From: an uncultured Oscillospiraceae bacterium
GTDB lineage: Bacteria; Bacillota; Clostridia; Oscillospirales; Acutalibacteraceae
Length of the DNA: 33,769 nt
Assembly (NCBI GenBank): GCA_900556765.1
Contig: USQH01000001.1
Coordinates: 1-33,769, forward strand
Reading direction: 5' to 3'
Shown: one piece after another, positions 14,150 to 21,440 of the stretch
Position numbering within the stretch: the stretch's first letter is position 1
How the letters are laid out: each line of letters opens with the position of its first letter
Made by a program: the position numbers and the translations under genes
Notes under the pieces: generated by a model
The model's input: the letters and a program-made list of their open reading frames with translations, nothing else
Told to the model about the DNA's origin: nothing
Database searches by the model: none

Positions 14150-14336
14150 ACGAAAAATCCTCATTGTCAAAGAAAAAACAGCGTGTTAAACGCCGAGGGA
14201 TTCCCGACCGACAGCGCGCACCGTGTAAATTGCGGCTCAGTGCGTGGATGTGTAGCATCGCACGTGCAATTAAACGCCTCCGCCACGCCATGCGGTGCGC
14301 CTGTTCGCCAAGCTATAACTTAGTTCTGCAGTGCGG
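14150..14336. repeat. Repeat-rich spacer
   Basis: No gene is supported here. It has a GGGATTCCCGACCGACAGCG block (about 14199-14218) matching the inverted copy near 12608-12632. Units of the CACG/CGTG family follow (GCGCACCGTGTAAATTGCGG, CAGTGCGTGGATGTGTAGCA, CACGTGCAATTAAACG). A short direct repeat AGCTATAACTTAG / AGTTGTAGCTTAG sits before the glycosylase stop codon. Confidence 0.5.
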
Positions 14337-15170
14337 CTATTCACCGAGTTGTAGCTTAGTCATACGCGCCCAATGAAAAATATACTGCTGCACGATGCCT
14401 GCGTACGGCACTGCCGCCTGCGGCAATCCCGAGTCGCCGAAAAGCTGCGCCATCGCGCGCCTGATCCACACATCAACCGGGAAGCACTCGATACGACCCC
14501 AGCCGAACAACAGCGCGCAGTCAGCGACCTTCGGCCCGACGCCGTTAACGGTCATGAGCGTCTTTCTCGCCTCGTCTATCGGCGCGTCGTACAGCACCGC
14601 CGCGTCTATCTCGCCCGACGCGAATTTTCGCGCCGCGTCCAAAATGTATTTTGCGCGGAATCCGCTCCTCAGCGGTGCCAGATCCTCCACGCAGAGCGGT
14701 GCGAGCGTCTTTGCGTCCGGGAATGTAAATCCGCCGTTTGCCAGCGGCTCGCCGAAGCTCTCGCACAGCCGCCCGATGATGCCCTTTATGCGCGGAATAT
14801 TGTTGTTCGCCGATATTATAAAGGAGCAGACCGCCTCCCACGGCTCCTGCCGCAGGATATGTATGCCGCCGGCGAACTCTATCGCCTGCGCTATGATGGG
14901 ATCGCCCGACACCGCCGCCTTAACAGCACCGTAGTCGCGGTCCATGTCGAAGTAGCCGCGCCATATCCGCTCGTATTCGTCGACGTCGACGCCGAGCAGC
15001 GTGACCCTGTCGCCCGTTTGAGTCAGGCGCAGCTCTCTGCCGAGGGCGATGCCGCTCCACACGCCGTCCTGCTCGCTCCAGCGAAAAGCCTGACCGCAGT
15101 CGAGCGTCTGCGCGACGTTCATATCGGTGGTAATGACGGTGTTTGCGCCGTCGTAGGTTACCTTGTTCAT
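14337..15170 (-). CDS. ogg: Ogg-type 8-oxoguanine DNA glycosylase
   Basis: The 277-residue protein is a helix-hairpin-helix-GPD DNA glycosylase/AP lyase related to eukaryotic OGG1. It should remove oxidised guanine from DNA in base-excision repair. The N-terminal domain has TLDCGQAFRW (about 22-31), a family mark. The core has ISANNNIPRIKG (119-130), the hairpin LMTVNGVGPKVADCALLFG with the catalytic Lys214, and FPVDVWIRRAM with the catalytic Asp233. The length is normal for the bacterial members, often annotated as DNA-3-methyladenine glycosylase 2 family. The start is the first ATG. It is divergent from the GH2 gene and stands alone. Confidence 0.88.
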   Translation of the reverse strand: MNKVTYDGANTVITTDMNVAQTLDCGQAFRWSEQDGVWSGIALGRELRLTQTGDRVTLLGVDVDEYERIWRGYFDMDRDYGAVKAAVSGDPIIAQAIEFAGGIHILRQEPWEAVCSFIISANNNIPRIKGIIGRLCESFGEPLANGGFTFPDAKTLAPLCVEDLAPLRSGFRAKYILDAARKFASGEIDAAVLYDAPIDEARKTLMTVNGVGPKVADCALLFGWGRIECFPVDVWIRRAMAQLFGDSGLPQAAVPYAGIVQQYIFHWARMTKLQLGE

Positions 15171-15210
15171 TATTTTGCCGCTCCGTTACCGTAAAAATGA
15201 ATTTTGTATA

Positions 15211-15239
15211 TAGCCATTATAGCAAATGTGTGATATAAT
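15211..15239 (+). promoter_or_regulatory. Extended -10 promoter of the GH2 gene
   Basis: TAGCCA (15211-15216), a 17-bp spacer and perfect TATAAT (15234-15239) preceded by TGA. It lies about 110 bases before the ATG at 15350, leaving a leader of roughly 100 bases. Confidence 0.65.
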
Positions 15240-15349
15240 TTACAACAGTATTGATGCCCGACGGCGGAAGATTTCTCCGCTCGGCGGAGCAAAACGCACA
15301 AATTCCCTTTTTGTCCGTAACTATATTTGCAAAGCGCGGAGGAAAAACG

Positions 15350-17683
15350 ATGAGAGAAAAGATACTTTTTGACGACGGCTGGCTGTTCCATTTGGGCGAG
15401 GTCGAGCGCCGCACGCCCTCAAACAAGGGCGCGCTCTACACCGGAGCAAAGACGTCGCGCGCACGCTGGGGCGCCGCAAGCGAAAATTACAACGACGCTC
15501 CCGACGGCTACTGGATCGCTCACGAACAGCTCGCCGAAAAATGGGTGACTGTCGATCTGCCGCACGACTACATGATCGAAAAAACGCCGAGCGAGGAAAA
15601 TAACAACGCCCTCGGCTTTGTCGAGTACGAAAACGCATGGTACAGAAAGCACATTTCCTTCGGCGCCGAGGATATGGATAAGCGCATCTCTTTCATTTTC
15701 GACGGCGTTGCCACCAACGCCACCGTTTACTTCAACGGCGTTTTGGTCGCACACAATTACTGCGGCTACACCTCCTTCGAGGTCGACGTGACCGACTTCA
15801 TCCGCTTCTGTCAGGACAATGTGCTCGCCGTCTATGTCGACGCGGTGTCTCAGGACGGCTGGTGGTACGGCGGCGGCGGTATCTACCGCCATGTTTGGCT
15901 GCAAAAGACCGACCGCGTCTCGGTCGACCTATACGGCGTATACCTTAAGCCGCGCCACGAGAGCGCCGACGACTGGCGCGTCGACGTTGAAACAACCGTC
16001 CGCAACGACGGCGACGAGGACGCCGATATCCGCGTCGTGACCACATTTTTCGCTCCCGACGGCGGCGTTGCCGCCACCGCCGAGACAACCGCGTTATCGG
16101 CCGCGCGCGACATCATGACGCTCAAATACGGCACGGCAGTATCCGCGCCGCTGCTGTGGGATGTTGACAGTCCGCGTCTCTACACCGCCGAGACGGTGAT
16201 ATACAAAAACGGCGAGCCGTGCGACAGCGTGCGCGACCGCTTCGGTTTCCGTGAATTTCATTTTGACCCCGACAACGGCCTCATTTTAAACGGCCGCCAT
16301 GTCGTTATAAAGGGCGTTTGCGCGCACCTCGATTTCGGGCTGACCGGCAAAGCCGTTCCCGACAATATTCAGCGGTACAAAATCGAGCTGATAAAACAGA
16401 TGGGCGCAAACGGCTATCGCACCGCCCACTATCCCCATTCCGACGCGACCATGGACGCCCTTGACGAAATGGGCTTCATCGTCATGGACGAGACGCGCCG
16501 ATTTGAGTCGACCGAGGAGGGCAAAAAACAGCTCGAAATGCTGATAAAGCGCGACCGCAACCGTCCGTCGGTGTTCATGTGGTCGATCGGCAACGAGGAG
16601 CCGTGGCACGGCAAGGAGATGGGCGTGCGTATCACGCGCAACCTAAAGGCGTTTGTAAAACGGCTGGACGACACGCGCCCCGTCACAACCGCCATTTCCG
16701 ACGGGCCGCTTGATTCGCCTGTCGCAAAATATCTTGACATTATCGGCGTCAACTACAATCTGGAGTCGCTCGACGCCATTCATAAAAAGCATCCCGCGCT
16801 GCCCATTGCCGTCAGCGAATGCTGCGCCACATCCAGCACGCGGGGCTGGTACTTTGACGCCTGCGCCGAGCGCGGCTACCTGCCTGCCTATGACATGAAA
16901 ACCAACGACTGGTGGTGGAGCCGCGAGCGTACGCAAAAGTACCTCGCCGAACGCCCCTTTGTCGCCGGATGGTATCAGTGGGACGCGTTCGAGCACCGCG
17001 GCGAAGCGGTTTGGCCGCGCGTTTGCTCTCAGGCGGGCGCTATCGACCTTTTCTTGCAGAAAAAGGACGCGTTTTATCAAAATCTGTCCCACTGGAGCGA
17101 CGAGCCGATGGTGCATCTGCTGCCCCACTGGAATCACGACGGCCGCATAGGCGAGATTTTGCCCGTGTGGGCATACACAAACTGCGAGGAGCTGGAGCTG
17201 ATCGTCAACGGCGAAAGCCTCGGCAGACAGCCGATTGAGCGCTACGGTCACGGCGAGTGGCAGGTGGCGTATCAGCCGGGCGAGATACGCGTGCGCGCAT
17301 ATAACGGCGGCAAACCGGTTGCCGAGGATGTACGCAAAACGACCGGCAGACCGGTCGCTCTGAAGCTGATATGCGACACGCCCGAGCTTGCCGCCAACGG
17401 TCGGGACACCGCTCTGTTCACCTGCACCTGCGTCGACGCCGACGGCAACACCGTGCCCGACGCCGCACCGTTCGTTTCATTCCACGCGAACGCCCTCGGT
17501 AAAGTGATCGGCACCGGCTCCGACATCAGCGATCACCGTCCCGTTCCCTGCACCGACCGCAAAATGCGTGCCGGAAGCATATCGGTCGCTGTCAAGGTCG
17601 GAAAGACCGGCGGCGTACTGAGGCTCTATGCCGAGAGCGAGGGGCTGACCGGCGCGTATATCGAAGTGCCGCTCGGTAAGTAA
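15350..17683 (+). CDS. Glycoside hydrolase family 2 (beta-galactosidase/glucuronidase type)
   Basis: The 777-residue enzyme has the GH2 layout. The sugar-binding jelly roll (about 5-190) contains VDLPHDYMIEK and WWYGGGGIYRHVWL; an Ig-like domain follows (190-300); then the TIM barrel (300-600). The acid/base Glu416 is in SIGNEEPW and the nucleophile Glu490 in PIAVSECCA. After the barrel come Ig-like domains including a DUF4982-like part (YTNCEELELIVNGESLGRQ). No signal peptide is seen, so it acts in the cytoplasm on imported sugars. Activity on beta-galactosides or beta-glucuronides cannot be separated by eye. The start at 15350 is set by GCGGAGGA; the frame is open 99 bases further upstream without a site. 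No transporter or regulator gene is adjacent. Confidence 0.9.
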   Translation: MREKILFDDGWLFHLGEVERRTPSNKGALYTGAKTSRARWGAASENYNDAPDGYWIAHEQLAEKWVTVDLPHDYMIEKTPSEENNNALGFVEYENAWYRKHISFGAEDMDKRISFIFDGVATNATVYFNGVLVAHNYCGYTSFEVDVTDFIRFCQDNVLAVYVDAVSQDGWWYGGGGIYRHVWLQKTDRVSVDLYGVYLKPRHESADDWRVDVETTVRNDGDEDADIRVVTTFFAPDGGVAATAETTALSAARDIMTLKYGTAVSAPLLWDVDSPRLYTAETVIYKNGEPCDSVRDRFGFREFHFDPDNGLILNGRHVVIKGVCAHLDFGLTGKAVPDNIQRYKIELIKQMGANGYRTAHYPHSDATMDALDEMGFIVMDETRRFESTEEGKKQLEMLIKRDRNRPSVFMWSIGNEEPWHGKEMGVRITRNLKAFVKRLDDTRPVTTAISDGPLDSPVAKYLDIIGVNYNLESLDAIHKKHPALPIAVSECCATSSTRGWYFDACAERGYLPAYDMKTNDWWWSRERTQKYLAERPFVAGWYQWDAFEHRGEAVWPRVCSQAGAIDLFLQKKDAFYQNLSHWSDEPMVHLLPHWNHDGRIGEILPVWAYTNCEELELIVNGESLGRQPIERYGHGEWQVAYQPGEIRVRAYNGGKPVAEDVRKTTGRPVALKLICDTPELAANGRDTALFTCTCVDADGNTVPDAAPFVSFHANALGKVIGTGSDISDHRPVPCTDRKMRAGSISVAVKVGKTGGVLRLYAESEGLTGAYIEVPLGK

Positions 17684-17689
17684 ATTTAT

Positions 17690-18020
17690 GCTCCGGAAAT
17701 AAGCGCAGGGAATAAGCGCATATTGCGTATAATTCACGCTGAGCGAGCAAGTGTGCCCCGAGTTTAAACACGCGCTCATTAAACAATCGCGCATTGCTTA
17801 TAATTCACGCTGAGCGAGTAAACGCACTCTGCGTATGGATTTCCGTCCATCGGATAAACACACCCTGCGTTTGATTTTTGCTCAACGAATACACACTCTC
17901 TGCGTTTGAGCTTGCGCTCGGAAAACACACTCATTTTGTGTTCGATTTTTGCTCAGCGAGCAAACTCGCTCAGCGAATAATTTAATCCCCGATTCACTCG
18001 GCGAGCAAGTTACATTCAAC
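17690..18020. repeat. Degenerate tandem array, unit about 35 bp, after the GH2 gene
   Basis: The 365-bp spacer carries about eight diverged units around CACACTCTGCGTTTGATTTT followed by TGCTCAGCGAATAA, each with a GCTCAGCGAGC-like palindromic part. Examples are TTCACGCTGAGCGAG (17732 and 17804 regions), TTTTTGCTCAACGAATA and TTTTTGCTCAGCGAGCAAA. The array begins right after the GH2 stop, where AATAAGCGCA is already doubled. No gene is supported here. Confidence 0.75.
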
Positions 18021-18048
18021 CAAAATAACCGAAAAGGATATATTACAT

Positions 18049-18765
18049 ATGAGAGACGATATTTGCACCATACCGGTATCGGAGGGCTTTGAGGAAAAGG
18101 ACGGCTGTCCCATTTGCCGTATGCGCGCCATAGCCGAAAAGCGCGTCATCGACTACATAATGGGCGCGGCGATGATGGAGCCGGACGTACGGCTGAACAC
18201 CAACGAGCTTGGCTTTTGCTCATGCCACTTTGACCAGATGATGAAGGCCGGCAACCGACTTTCGCTGGCGCTGATACTGGACAGCCATTTGCAGGAGATC
18301 GACAAGCAGATTTTTGCTGACGGAAAAATATTCAAACCAAGCGAGAAAAAGACGCTGTACCGCGCGGTACGGCTTGAGGAGACCTGCTTTGTCTGCTCAA
18401 AGCTCAATTTCGGCATGGCGAACATGATCGACACCGTATACCGCGTGTACGAGAGCGACAAGGAATTTCGCGCGCTGTTTTCGGAGCAGACTGAGCTGTG
18501 CCTGCCCCATTACCGGCTGCTGATGCAGTACATTCCGGAGAAAATGGACAGCGACATCAAAAAGCAGTTCAAATCGGAGGCGAAACGGCTGGCGCAGGGC
18601 TATCTGAAGGAACTGTGCGGCGATGTTCGCCACTTTTGCGAAATGTTTGACTATCACAACAACGGCGAGGACGCCGACTGGGGCAACAGCAAGGATTCCA
18701 TCGAGCGCGCGGTTGCCTATCTCAACGGCGAGCTGACCGCCCGCGACCGCAAACGCATTAAGTGA
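18049..18765 (+). CDS. DUF6062 family protein
   Basis: The 238-residue soluble protein has paired metal-type motifs: CPIC (about residues 22-25) with CSCHF (57-61), and CFVC (about 113-116) with CLPHY (about 147-151). This duplicated Cys-x2-Cys plus Cys-x-x-His layout is that of DUF6062, found mainly in Oscillospiraceae and relatives and of unknown function; each half may hold one metal ion. No membrane segment is visible. AAGGATATA precedes the ATG. It is flanked on both sides by repeat-built spacers and has no operon partner. Confidence 0.75.
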   Translation: MRDDICTIPVSEGFEEKDGCPICRMRAIAEKRVIDYIMGAAMMEPDVRLNTNELGFCSCHFDQMMKAGNRLSLALILDSHLQEIDKQIFADGKIFKPSEKKTLYRAVRLEETCFVCSKLNFGMANMIDTVYRVYESDKEFRALFSEQTELCLPHYRLLMQYIPEKMDSDIKKQFKSEAKRLAQGYLKELCGDVRHFCEMFDYHNNGEDADWGNSKDSIERAVAYLNGELTARDRKRIK

Positions 18766-18783
18766 CGATGTAACGTCTCCCAA

Positions 18784-19080
18784 ATGTGAATTGACAGCGC
18801 AGTGCGTGGACGAGTGTCACGGCGCGTGTATAGATAGCGCGGCGCGTGAACGAGTATCACGGTGCGTGACTGGTTGGCTTGGCGCGTGCATAGATAGCGC
18901 AGTGCGTGAATTGACAGCGCGGTGTGCGATTGACAGCACGGCGCGCGATCGAGTATCACGGCGTGCGAATTGACAGCGCGGTGCGTAATCAAGTGTCACG
19001 GCGTGCGATTTTCAGTCACGGGCGCAAAAATCAGTTTCACTGTGATAACCGGTCACGGTGGGCGGCAAGTCCCATTTCAC
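18784..19080. repeat. CACG/CGTG-type tandem array with alternating unit endings
   Basis: About fifteen units of 18-24 bp run in the plus direction. Most read as GCG(G/C)YGCGTGAAY... and end either in TTGACAGC or TAGATAGC, or in GTGTCAC or GTATCAC. The two endings often alternate. Examples: GCAGTGCGTGAATTGACAGC, GCGGCGCGTGAACGAGTATC, GGCGTGCGAATTGACAGC. The later units decay. The period is not a multiple of three, and no gene is supported. Confidence 0.85.
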
Positions 19081-19133
19081 AAACCTAAAAAGCTCACATT
19101 TACTCATAAAAACCACCCTCAACGGAGATATAT

Positions 19134-19607
19134 ATGGACAGCAAAAACGATATCAAAACCAACGTAATGCGGCTGCTTGACGGCAAAAAAATCGCCTACA
19201 CGCCGCATTATTACGACGGAGCCGTCAGCGGCAGTGAAATTTGCGCAGCCCTCGGTCAGGACCCTCATCGGGTGTTCAAAACGCTGGTGACCGTCGGAAA
19301 AAGCGGCACGCACTATGTTTTCGTCGTGCCGGTCGCGGGCGAGCTTGACCTTAAAAAAGCTGCCAAAGCGGTCGGTGAAAAATCGGTCGAAATGATAAAA
19401 TCGAAAGATCTGCTGCCGCTGACCGGCTACATTCACGGCGGCTGCTCGCCCATCGGAATGAAAAAATTTTTTACTACCGTCGTCGACGGCTCGGGGCAGG
19501 ACTTTGATACGATAATGTTCAGCGCCGGCAAAATCGGCTATCAGGTCGAAATGCCTCTCGCCGCCCTGCAAAAGATGATACGCCTGACGCTTGCCGACCT
19601 CACCTGA
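19134..19607 (+). CDS. ybaK: Cys-tRNA(Pro) deacylase YbaK/EbsC family
   Basis: The 157-residue protein is a YbaK-type trans-editing enzyme that hydrolyses mischarged Cys-tRNA(Pro). Family marks are the start KTNVMRLLDGKKIAY, the ALGQDPHRVFKTLV block with the conserved lysine near residue 50, FVVPVAGELDLKKAAKAVG, and YIHGGCSPIGMKKFF, the glycine-rich loop. Length is normal. GGAGATATAT precedes the ATG. It stands alone behind the 18.8-kb repeat array; a weak terminator follows at 19744-19774. Confidence 0.93.
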   Translation: MDSKNDIKTNVMRLLDGKKIAYTPHYYDGAVSGSEICAALGQDPHRVFKTLVTVGKSGTHYVFVVPVAGELDLKKAAKAVGEKSVEMIKSKDLLPLTGYIHGGCSPIGMKKFFTTVVDGSGQDFDTIMFSAGKIGYQVEMPLAALQKMIRLTLADLT

Positions 19608-19743
19608 CGCCGATTTTTAATCGCACAGCCGCTCATATTTCGGTGCAGACGGTTAAAATCGGCTGAAACAAACTGCCGAGCGTTCGGTTAGAATATTCCA
19701 TACGCACCGAACACTCCCGTGAAAAACCGAAAACTACCAGTTT

Positions 19744-19774
19744 AAAAGCCCTCGAACACACCGAACGGCTTTTT
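19744..19774 (+). terminator. Weak terminator after ybaK
   Basis: AAAAGCC (19744-19750) and GGCTTTT (19767-19773) form a short stem followed by T. The spacer around it (19608-19874) otherwise holds only scattered ACCGAAC-type words and no gene. Confidence 0.4.
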
Positions 19775-19883
19775 CAAAATGCACCGAGCGCACCGATCAC
19801 TCAAAAAAACACCCCAAGCGGCACAAAAAGCGCCGATTGCACAATACAAAACTGACTGAAAGCGAATGATTTAATTGACCGAA

Positions 19884-20246
19884 ATGCGGAAAACGACCGA
19901 AAGCCAGGAGCAGATAAGCCTCTTTCAGTGGGCGCGTATGTCGACCGGACTGTATCCGGAGCTGAAGCTGCTTTTTCACGTACCGAACGAGGGCAAACGC
20001 ACCCGTTATACGGGCGGCAAACTGCTCGCGGAGGGCTTGCGACCCGGCGTGCCGGATGTCTGCCTGCCGGTACCAAACCGCAAATATCACGGACTTTTCA
20101 TTGAAATGAAGGTCGGCAGAAACAAGCCGACCGACAACCAGCAATTTTGGCTCTCCTCACTTGCCGAACAGGGCTACTGTACCGATGTCGCCTACGGCTG
20201 GCTGGATGCAAAAATAATAATCGAAAACTACCTCAACGACCGGTAA
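19884..20246 (+). CDS. VRR-NUC domain nuclease
   Basis: The 120-residue protein matches the VRR-NUC fold, a PD-(D/E)xK-type nuclease domain found alone in phages and mobile elements and fused in FAN1-type repair enzymes. Visible parts are an N-terminal helix ESQEQISLFQWAR with the conserved Glu, then HVPNEGKR, GLRPGVPDVCLPV (the PD of the active site), FIEMKVGR (the ExK) and TDNQQFWLSSLAEQGY. Together these give E-PD-ExK and a conserved Gln. A TTG nine bases upstream could also start it; neither site has a strong Shine-Dalgarno sequence, so the start is uncertain. A stand-alone copy suggests a phage or element origin, yet no other phage gene is near. Confidence 0.82.
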   Translation: MRKTTESQEQISLFQWARMSTGLYPELKLLFHVPNEGKRTRYTGGKLLAEGLRPGVPDVCLPVPNRKYHGLFIEMKVGRNKPTDNQQFWLSSLAEQGYCTDVAYGWLDAKIIIENYLNDR

Positions 20247-20368
20247 AAAAGAGAAAATTAACCGATAAAAAAAGCGGCAATCAACATATGAAAAAACGAT
20301 AATCAACCTGTACTCGACCGATAAGATCGGGAGACAGCGACCGCTGAATTTCATTCGGAGGAGCAAAA

Positions 20369-20530
20369 ATGCTTATGAACAACAATTGCCCATGTAAAAA
20401 GAAAAAATGCGAGCGGCACGGTAATTGCGCCGCCTGCCGCGATCATCACGCCGAAAAGCAGCGCCGATATCCCGTCGCGTGCGAAAAGGGCAAAAAAGAA
20501 TCAGAAAAAATTTTAAAAAATCAACAGTGA
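20369..20530 (+). CDS. 53-residue Cys/Lys-rich protein
   Basis: This small gene has CGGAGGAG seven bases before its ATG. The product has a cysteine cluster CPCKKKKCERHGNCAACRDHH, then ACEKGKK, with seven Cys and three His, and a Lys-rich tail. I recall similar short CPCKxKKCERHGxCxxC proteins as unnamed genes in many Clostridia. The pattern suggests binding of one or two Zn ions or an Fe-S cluster; no function is known to me. It lies between the VRR-NUC gene and the helical protein gene. The region between (20247-20368) has only A-rich degenerate repeats. Confidence 0.7.
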   Translation: MLMNNNCPCKKKKCERHGNCAACRDHHAEKQRRYPVACEKGKKESEKILKNQQ

Positions 20531-20638
20531 GCTGCTTAAATTGTTGAAATTGCAATGCGTCTCAATTTGAATTTTAATAAAACAGTGCCGTCGGAAACGC
20601 CGTCGGATATTATTTTTTCCACAAACACTTATAATAAG

Positions 20639-20687
20639 TATAATCGCTTCTTTTTTCGGGCAAACTAACCGCAAAAAGGAGCGATTA
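20639..20687 (+). promoter_or_regulatory. Promoter and Shine-Dalgarno-masking hairpin
   Basis: TAATCGCTTCTTTTT (20641-20655) pairs over 15 bases (one G-U) with AAAAAGGAGCGATTA (20673-20687), which holds the Shine-Dalgarno AAAGGAG of the next gene. A TATAAT at 20639-20644 would start transcription inside the left arm, whereas one at 20630-20635 would keep it whole. Which is used decides whether the masking stem can form in RNA. Confidence 0.55.
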
Positions 20688-20691
20688 TTTT

Positions 20692-21123
20692 ATGAACCAG
20701 ACAAACCGTCTTTTAAGCGACATTTACCGCACGGCAGCCATCGGCAAGGACACACTGTCGGCAGTGATAAATTCGGCGGACGACGCCGAGCTGATCCGTG
20801 ACCTGAGCATGAAACGCGCCGAATACCGCGACATTAAAAACGTCGCCGCCAAAAATCTGGCGCGCAACGGCATAAAGCCGCCTCGCAACAGCGCCGAAAG
20901 CATTTCCGGCATGGCACGCACCTCGATGAAAATGCACCTGATACGCCGTGACGATCCGTCGGCGATCGCCAAAATGGTCATTCAGGGCAACACCATGTCG
21001 ATGATCGGGCTCATCCGCAGCAGCAACCGCTATTCACAGGCGGACGGTGCGGTGGTCGATCAGGCGAAGAATTTTGCAAAATCGGAGCAGAACTTTATCA
21101 ACAAAATGAAAAATTACCTGTAA
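20692..21123 (+). CDS. Helical protein of unknown function upstream of dnaA
   Basis: The 143-residue, all-helical, basic protein begins MNQTNRLLSDIYRTAAIGKD and has two internal stretches with the feel of a four-helix bundle: AVINSADDAELIRDLSMKRAEY, whose longer helix is followed by a linker, and ARTSMKMHLIRRDDPSAIAKM with a QGNTMSMIGLI turn. This resembles ferritin-like/DUF2383-type bundles seen in Clostridia, but the metal ligands are not evident. It may be cytoplasmic. AAGGAG lies ten bases before the ATG, inside the hairpin listed at 20639-20687. A strong terminator separates it from dnaA. Confidence 0.65.
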   Translation: MNQTNRLLSDIYRTAAIGKDTLSAVINSADDAELIRDLSMKRAEYRDIKNVAAKNLARNGIKPPRNSAESISGMARTSMKMHLIRRDDPSAIAKMVIQGNTMSMIGLIRSSNRYSQADGAVVDQAKNFAKSEQNFINKMKNYL

Positions 21124-21144
21124 AAAAGTTATTTTTCACATAAA

Positions 21145-21178
21145 GCGGCGGGGCAAAACACCCCGCCGCCGTTCTTTT
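21145..21178 (+). terminator. Terminator before dnaA
   Basis: GCGGCGGGG (21145-21153) and CCCCGCCGC (21161-21169) form a 9-bp all-GC stem with a CAAAACA loop, followed by CGTTCTTTTT. It insulates dnaA from the upstream gene. Confidence 0.92.
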
Positions 21179-21312
21179 TATGCGGCTGATGCCGCTATGT
21201 CGCCAAAGCAGCGTTTTTTTAAGCGCGGACGGGTTCGGCAGGGCGCATGATATATATTATTTCACGCGGCTGAAATGTCAGTGAAAGTCATGCAAAAAAA
21301 TACATTTTTCCC

Positions 21313-21341
21313 TTGTAAAACAGCCGTTTTTGTGGTACAAT
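21313..21341 (+). promoter_or_regulatory. dnaA promoter
   Basis: TTGTAA (21313-21318), a 17-bp spacer and TACAAT (21336-21341) preceded by TGG, about 100 bases before the dnaA start. A TTTTTCACA (21130-21138) upstream is two bases away from a DnaA box. Confidence 0.65.
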
Positions 21342-21372
21342 CAGAGTGTATTATTATGTATATTTTTTCGAC

Positions 21373-21405
21373 GCAAAAACGACCGCCTTTTGACGGCGTT
21401 TTTGC
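21373..21405 (+). promoter_or_regulatory. Hairpin in the dnaA leader
   Basis: GCAAAAAC (21373-21380) pairs with GTTTTTGC (21398-21405), with an inner GCC/GGC pairing around TTTTGAC. The inner stem followed by a GTTTTT run looks like a short attenuator, while the full pairing hides that T run in the stem. It lies between the promoter and the Shine-Dalgarno of dnaA. Confidence 0.45.
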
Positions 21406-21440
21406 CTTATCATAAGTCTGTGTCAGGGGGTTGTATTTAT

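Noticed and set aside
18784..19080. The tandem array considered as a CRISPR array or a set of iterons
   Set aside because: There is no spacer structure, and units are too diverged for plasmid-type iterons; no Rep gene is near.
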